Below are positions 62,773 to 64,000 of a stretch of 64,000 nucleotides of DNA, piece by piece. Numbering within the stretch: the stretch's first letter is position 1; every line of letters starts with the position of its first letter. The DNA lies in the NCBI GenBank assembly GCA_933207985.1, contig OW240913.1, positions 269,038,673 through 269,102,672 of the forward strand. The letters run 5' to 3'. The notes below the pieces were generated by a model. That model was given only the letters and a program-made list of their open reading frames with translations, did not search any database and was not told the DNA's origin. Origin of the DNA: Pelobates cultripes (taxonomy: Eukaryota > Chordata > Amphibia > Anura > Pelobatidae). A program made the translations under genes and the position numbers.

Positions 62773-63506
62773 TATATTGGAGCTGATCCGGCTGCAAATC
62801 CACACACACACGGTAACTGGCATGCCTCAGCAAACATCCAAGGCTGTCAGTGAAATAGCTGTCAGACAGAAATTTGCTCAGTGAAAGAGCTTCATTTTAT
62901 AAGAGCTTTATTTTATAATTAATCAGAACAGGAATTCCCTTTATCAATTATATATATAAACACATCACTCAGTGCAGGGTGCTGCAAGAGACTGCAGGCA
63001 ATGTACACAGTTTGCATGCTTTCCACTAAAGCAGAATCTCCCACGACCTAGATTAAATGGCATATGTCTTTAAATGTACATAACATTTTATTTTCATTCC
63101 AGGTGTACCTGTTTACAATCAGTTAAAGAGGCAGCAGTATAGAAAATAAAGTTTTGTGCCTCTTCAATGACCCCTGCAATTTTATACCTTGCAATAACAA
63201 ACTGACTGAGTTGTCTGGCACTACCAGGCATTTTGGATCTCATCTGTCGGACATATTGGTTGGAAAACGTAGTAGAGATTTTAGGCATAATACAAAATGA
63301 AGTCTAAAATGGCAGTCAGTGCGCAGTCTGAGTTCTTCAGTTTCAGATGTAATTTATAGTTGGAAGGTCTGGGCACATTGACAGAGAAACATGGTTAATA
63401 GAAAAATAAATTCCAAACTTTCAGCCACAATAACCATCACACAGAGAAAGATATGCAGGGTTAATTACTAAAGCAAGAATTGTCAGCAATTCAAAGTGAA
63501 TTCAAG
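62773..63506. other. Non-coding region, no gene established
   Basis: A short minus-strand frame at 63094-63288 (64 codons, MPKISTTFSNQYVRQMRSKM...) has a mixed, protein-like composition but no recognised domain. Everything else is AT-rich without repeat ends. Confidence 0.5.
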
Positions 63507-64000
63507 GCAGTGGCGGATCCAGAACCAAATCTCAGGAGGTGGTGGGCTATAGCGGGGTGAAAAGGGCTGCAGTGGAGGGATAGGGGGCTCTAGTTTAGGG
63601 GATAGGAGGCTGTACATATATGCGACCACACACAGGGATATGGAAACACAATAACACACAGATACACACATGTACCCACACTGACATATACACACAGATA
63701 CACACATATACCTTCAGACACATACACTGGCATACACACAGATACAAACCTTTACCTACACAGGCACACACAGATAAACACACACATATCGGCACACACA
63801 CATATACACATACCTACACATAGATACACACATACACCTGCACATACACACACTGGCACATAGATACACACATACCTATACATGCACACTGGCACACACA
63901 CACACAGGCACACAGATACACACACATACCTACACCTACAGACACACACATATATGCTGGCACACATTCCTTCACATACACACACAGATACAATGTAATA
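63507..64000. repeat. Start of a hAT-like element with CA-rich minisatellite, runs off the window
   Basis: CAGTGGCGGATCCAGAACC (from 63510) is a hAT-type end, similar to the CAGTGGCG ends of the elements at 55889 and 58900. After GC-rich sequence comes an ACACACAGATACACAC array (63615-64000). The right end lies beyond the window. Open frames in the array are not genes. Confidence 0.65.

Noticed and set aside
63094..63288. 64-codon minus-strand frame as a small gene
   Set aside because: The composition looks protein-like, but without a domain, promoter or second copy there is not enough support.
63483..63985. Cys/Val-rich and His/Thr-rich frames near the right edge
   Set aside because: They are translations of an ACACAGATACAC array.

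Overview
This looks like a stretch of vertebrate nuclear DNA, most probably from an amphibian (a frog is the best guess). The case rests on the mixture of decayed repeats: several Tc1/mariner elements, hAT elements, TTAA-flanked (piggyBac-like) elements, a DIRS tyrosine-recombinase retrotransposon, L1 and CR1/L2 LINEs, a Penelope-like fragment, two kinds of Ty3/Gypsy element and a retroviral-type pol fragment. No bacterial operon, tRNA, rRNA, CRISPR array or convincing host gene is visible. Every recognisable protein belongs to a transposable element, and all are broken by stops, frameshifts, deletions or insertions. A run of exactly 100 N (15806-15905) marks an assembly gap.

Layout. 1-8550: Penelope reverse transcriptase remnant; a Tc1-like copy split by a solo LTR; a second Tc1-like copy with a near-complete transposase; small inverted-repeat elements. 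8556-12415: 5'-truncated L1 on the minus strand. 12416-14895: AT-rich DNA, a GC-rich inverted-repeat element and a third Tc1 copy. 16116-21582: a full-length DIRS element on the minus strand with 35-bp inverted termini, Gag, RT, RNase H and tyrosine recombinase. 22246-23163: two TTAA elements sharing one TTAA, the second split by a hAT foldback. 25300-28520: minisatellites, an L1 3' fragment and a 320-bp tandem duplication.

29403-37290: a CR1/L2-like LINE (minus strand) that has taken a hAT element (8-bp target duplication) and a foldback retroelement (16-bp duplication); the foldback contains an L1-type insertion carrying only ORF1. 42775-46453: a chromodomain Ty3/Gypsy element whose integrase core is replaced by a degenerate telomere-like array. 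46906-50300: a second Gypsy element with a SCAN-like capsid and the integrase directly after the protease (Gmr1-like order), itself split by a solo LTR. 50830-54290: a hAT element with subterminal tandem repeats and a BED-finger transposase pseudogene, interrupted by half of the same foldback seen at 22.7 kb. 54291-55860: retroviral LTR-like DNA, a minus-strand RNase H fragment and an array of CCAAT boxes. 55889-57168: a hAT element with an 8-bp duplication. 58504-62772: a fourth Tc1 element with 212-bp inverted repeats, split by a hAT element (8-bp duplication) and a TTAA element. 63507 to the end: the start of another hAT-like element with a CA-rich array.

The main content is the order of events: at least eight insertions can be placed inside older elements by their target-site duplications or by rejoining interrupted reading frames. 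The rest (about 6.4-8.3, 14.9-16.1, 23.2-24.6, 37.9-41.0, 57.2-58.3 and 62.8-63.5 kb) is AT-rich sequence in which no gene is seen.
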